In this document: positions 31,279 to 33,623 of the stretch, piece after piece
Layout: the number at the start of each line of letters is the position of its first letter
How positions within the stretch are numbered: position 1 is the first letter of the stretch
NCBI GenBank assembly: GCA_018398765.1
Contig: JAHBMJ010001244.1
Location: forward strand, 1 to 33,623
Length of the DNA: 33,623 nucleotides
Reading direction: 5' to 3'
DNA from: Chromera velia
Taxonomy: Eukaryota; Sar; Chromeraceae
Made by a program: the position numbers and the translations under genes
Notes under the pieces: generated by a model
Seen by the model: only the letters and a program-made list of their open reading frames with translations
Told to the model about the DNA's origin: nothing
The model's database searches: none

Positions 31279-33228
31279 ATGACGGCTTGGCTGTGCACAC
31301 TGTTGCTGAGCTGTCTCTTTTGGGTTGTCAGCCCTTTCCCAATGAGGTGGCCGCGTTCCCCCCTTCCGTCTCGAAGTATTCCTTCCCGGTTACACGCTTC
31401 TGTACCGGTGGAGACGGCAGGCGAGTCTCTACCTGCATCTTCCGTCTCCAGAGACACGGAGACGGTACAGAGGGCACGGGACGTCCTTCTGTTGGACTTT
31501 CTGAAGATTTTCGGGAGACTGGCGGAGCATGCAGGGCTGAATAGTTGGGGTCTAGCACCCAACCTGATGAGCCTTTCGAACGATCGGATAAAGAAGCTGG
31601 GACCACGTGCGGCTCTGATGCGCATCCCTTGGCTGGTCTTGTTTGAGGACGAGTGGGTGAGAACTCATCCCGATAAAGCCTCCCGTCTGATGGAGGAAAG
31701 CTCAAAGAAGGAAAAGAAGAAGCTGAGGGGGGGGAAACCGAACAGCATCCCTGTCACTGATTCAACAACCCGAGTTGTGTTGGACAGAAACCAGTTCAAG
31801 GAGTCAGTAATGAACCTAGAATTTCGTATGCCTTACGAAGCGTTGGAGCACCCTGAACTGTGTCACATCTATCGGGGGTATGTAGAGGAGGCGAGAAGGG
31901 AGTGTGGCAGGGGTGAGAGGGCGCTTGATCGAGTGAACATGAGATTGCAGTCTGAGCCTGTGGTCAATGAGGCAGCCCTCGACCTCACTTTTGACTTCCT
32001 TTCGGGGGGGCAGCCTCTCCTGTCTCCCGCCATTTTGTCATTCAACCTCCGCCGTCTCCTGCGTTACATAGACAGGACTCTTTACTTTTTTGAATTTCTT
32101 TCCTGCATTGTCATCATTCGGGCTGAGGAAATGGGAGGGACAGAGCGAAAAAGTGAGGGTGAAGAGCAAGAGGGAGAGGGTGGTGGAGTTTCATCAGAGA
32201 ATGAGACTAAGCAGCAGGAGGAAGGAGAGGGGGAATCTGCGTCGGATCCGCTTCCGTCTGCCGACTCTCTATTTGAGGGGGGAAAGAGAAAAGGAGAGAA
32301 AGAAGAGGGGGGGGAAGGACAAAGGGAAAGGGGGGGTGTCCCTGTAGTGAGGCCTTCTGTCAAGCAGGTCCGCATGATGGATCTGGTTCGGTTAGGCAAT
32401 GTCGCGCCTTTGGAGGATGTCCTTCGGAGCGACTCCTGTATTCTTGAGGCCCTTGATGGGGTTGTCCTTTCTCATTTCTGTCGAATTTGCAGAGACGCTT
32501 TGCGAGATGGGGGGGGGATGCAAGAGGGGAACGGGAATTTCGTTGAACAAACGGAGTCTGCTTCTACTGCAGACTTCCCACTTTCTCCAGAGACCGCAAA
32601 CGCACCCATCAACAGTGGAGGCGAGCCGTTTGATTTGATGATTGAAGTCCCGCCCTTCCAACAGACGTTGTTGGATGAGGGCGCCAACAAGAGTTTCCGA
32701 GATACTGGAATGAGGCCAGTGCAAAAGTACCGACCCTTCCCGCCACTCCACCCGAGACATCCCCCTCCCCGTGTATGGCCTGAGGAAGTTGAGGTGTCTC
32801 CGGAGACGGAAGAGAGGGTGGGGTTGAATGGGAACGTTGGGCGTGGGGTCTCGTTGTCGGACTTGAAGGGGGGCAGATTCGGGGAAGAGGAGAGAGAAGG
32901 GGTCGGAATTGCAGAGGAGGAGGAAGAGGCGGAGGAGGACGACGAAGAGGAAGAAAAGGAAGAGAATGGAGAAGAGGAGGAGACAGAAGAGAGAGGTGAA
33001 GGTGAAAACAAGCCTCAGAGGAAGAAAAAAGCAAGCAGAAGATCGGAACGGAACAGAGCGAAAAGAAAGATCAAGCGAGAGATCAGAGAAGCAGCAGGTC
33101 CCAAAACGACTTATCGGGATGTGTATGAAAGAATGAAAAAGTCGAGGCAAGAAGCTGCAAAAGCTAAGAAGGCTGCACAGCCTCAGGTGTTGTCAGCTAA
33201 AACAAAAGGAGAGCCACCCCCATCGTAG
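31279..33228 (+). CDS. Hypothetical signal-peptide protein, acidic C-terminus, possibly plastid-targeted
   Basis: 649 residues, no intron. The start MTAWLCTLLLSCLFWVVSPF is a strong signal peptide. It is followed by Phe and then a Ser/Arg/Pro-rich basic stretch (about 20-45), the layout of two-part plastid leaders in algae with secondary plastids. Residues 65-280 look folded, with helical segments around DFLKIFGRLAEHAG, NRLLRYIDRT-like and FLSCIVIIRAEEM. Low-complexity Glu/Gly-rich parts follow (about 285-355), then a second ordered piece (VRLGNVAPLEDVLRSD). A long Glu/Asp run covers about 540-575, and a Lys/Arg-rich tail includes TTYRDVYERMKKSRQEAAKA. No family was recognised. The protein could also be secreted or luminal. 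The start context was chosen because the leader begins exactly there. Confidence 0.75.
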   Translation: MTAWLCTLLLSCLFWVVSPFPMRWPRSPLPSRSIPSRLHASVPVETAGESLPASSVSRDTETVQRARDVLLLDFLKIFGRLAEHAGLNSWGLAPNLMSLSNDRIKKLGPRAALMRIPWLVLFEDEWVRTHPDKASRLMEESSKKEKKKLRGGKPNSIPVTDSTTRVVLDRNQFKESVMNLEFRMPYEALEHPELCHIYRGYVEEARRECGRGERALDRVNMRLQSEPVVNEAALDLTFDFLSGGQPLLSPAILSFNLRRLLRYIDRTLYFFEFLSCIVIIRAEEMGGTERKSEGEEQEGEGGGVSSENETKQQEEGEGESASDPLPSADSLFEGGKRKGEKEEGGEGQRERGGVPVVRPSVKQVRMMDLVRLGNVAPLEDVLRSDSCILEALDGVVLSHFCRICRDALRDGGGMQEGNGNFVEQTESASTADFPLSPETANAPINSGGEPFDLMIEVPPFQQTLLDEGANKSFRDTGMRPVQKYRPFPPLHPRHPPPRVWPEEVEVSPETEERVGLNGNVGRGVSLSDLKGGRFGEEEREGVGIAEEEEEAEEDDEEEEKEENGEEEETEERGEGENKPQRKKKASRRSERNRAKRKIKREIREAAGPKTTYRDVYERMKKSRQEAAKAKKAAQPQVLSAKTKGEPPPS

Positions 33229-33512
33229 ATTGATGAGATGCACCCTACCGATAGGCCTGCTCATCTATTTGGCTGATTGCGTAACCTTCTGCATCCAAGT
33301 TTGGTGACTTTATTATAATGTGATTTTGAGCTTTGGAAAAATCAAATTTCCTGATCGATCGAAGGATTCATCTCTTTTGAATGACATGCAAGATCGCCTT
33401 CTCGTGTTTATCTCAATTTCAGGTGCAATCTTTTCTCCCCCTCATCCCCGCCCTCACAATCATCTCTTCTTCTTTCCCTTCTTCTGGTGTTCCTTCCTTC
33501 TTACCAACCCTT

Positions 33513-33521
33513 TTCTTTCTT

Positions 33522-33569
<48 letters not shown>

Positions 33570-33591
33570 CCTCCCTCTCTCTCTCTTTCTT

Positions 33592-33623
<32 letters not shown>
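33513..33623 (+). repeat. CT/CTTT-rich microsatellite at the window end
   Basis: A run of CTTT, CT and CCCT units continues to the last base. It begins about 285 bp after the stop codon of the 31279 gene and may extend beyond the window. Confidence 0.93.

Noticed and set aside
32392-33150. 252-codon minus-strand ORF
   Set aside because: It mirrors the Glu-rich 3' part of the plus-strand gene as a Leu/Phe/Ser-rich shadow.

Overview
This is nuclear DNA from a eukaryote. One gene is certain, ribosomal protein eS7, and it is split into five exons by GT-AG introns; there are no bacterial-style operons. A probable signal peptide followed by a phenylalanine and a basic stretch on the protein at 31279-33228 hints at a complex (secondary) plastid. 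I therefore lean towards an alga of the chromerid/alveolate type, but the window alone cannot settle this.

Layout. Positions 1-14213 are almost entirely transposable elements. A hAT-like element (756-1628) stands in AT-rich DNA. A Ty1/copia retrotransposon fills 2018-14213, with about 0.58 kb LTRs and a GATTG target duplication. Its gag-protease-integrase-RT-RNase H region is decayed and split by two nested insertions. The first is an unclassified 3.96 kb inverted-repeat element (5331-9286), which itself carries a small LTR element (5385-7721). The second is another hAT-like element (11636-12455) inside the RT region. Removing the 3.96 kb element with one GTGT copy rejoins the copia reading frame.

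Positions 14223-19917 hold minus-strand coding remnants that have been hit repeatedly by transposons: an ORF at 19471-19917, an ORF at 16561-18178 cut by a hAT-like element (16796-17871) and restored in frame when that element is removed, and a frameshifted TPR-RING-Smr gene at 14223-15946. They may be parts of one large gene. A fourth hAT-like element (18271-19397, containing a 40-N assembly gap) lies between the first two. The copia element landed a few bases past the Smr stop codon.

Positions 20597-22465 carry an intron-less, membrane-anchored GT25-like glycosyltransferase. After 1.2 kb of AT-rich spacer comes a non-autonomous LTR element in minus orientation (23647-27006). The right end is ordinary gene space: eS7 (27493-30925, minus) is divergent, across 353 bp, from a signal-peptide-bearing acidic protein of unknown function (31279-33228, plus). 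The window ends in a long CT-rich microsatellite.

The genes do not form a pathway. The main story is layered transposon insertion into and beside genes, with LTR pairs that differ mostly by transitions, as expected if the repeats are cytosine-methylated.
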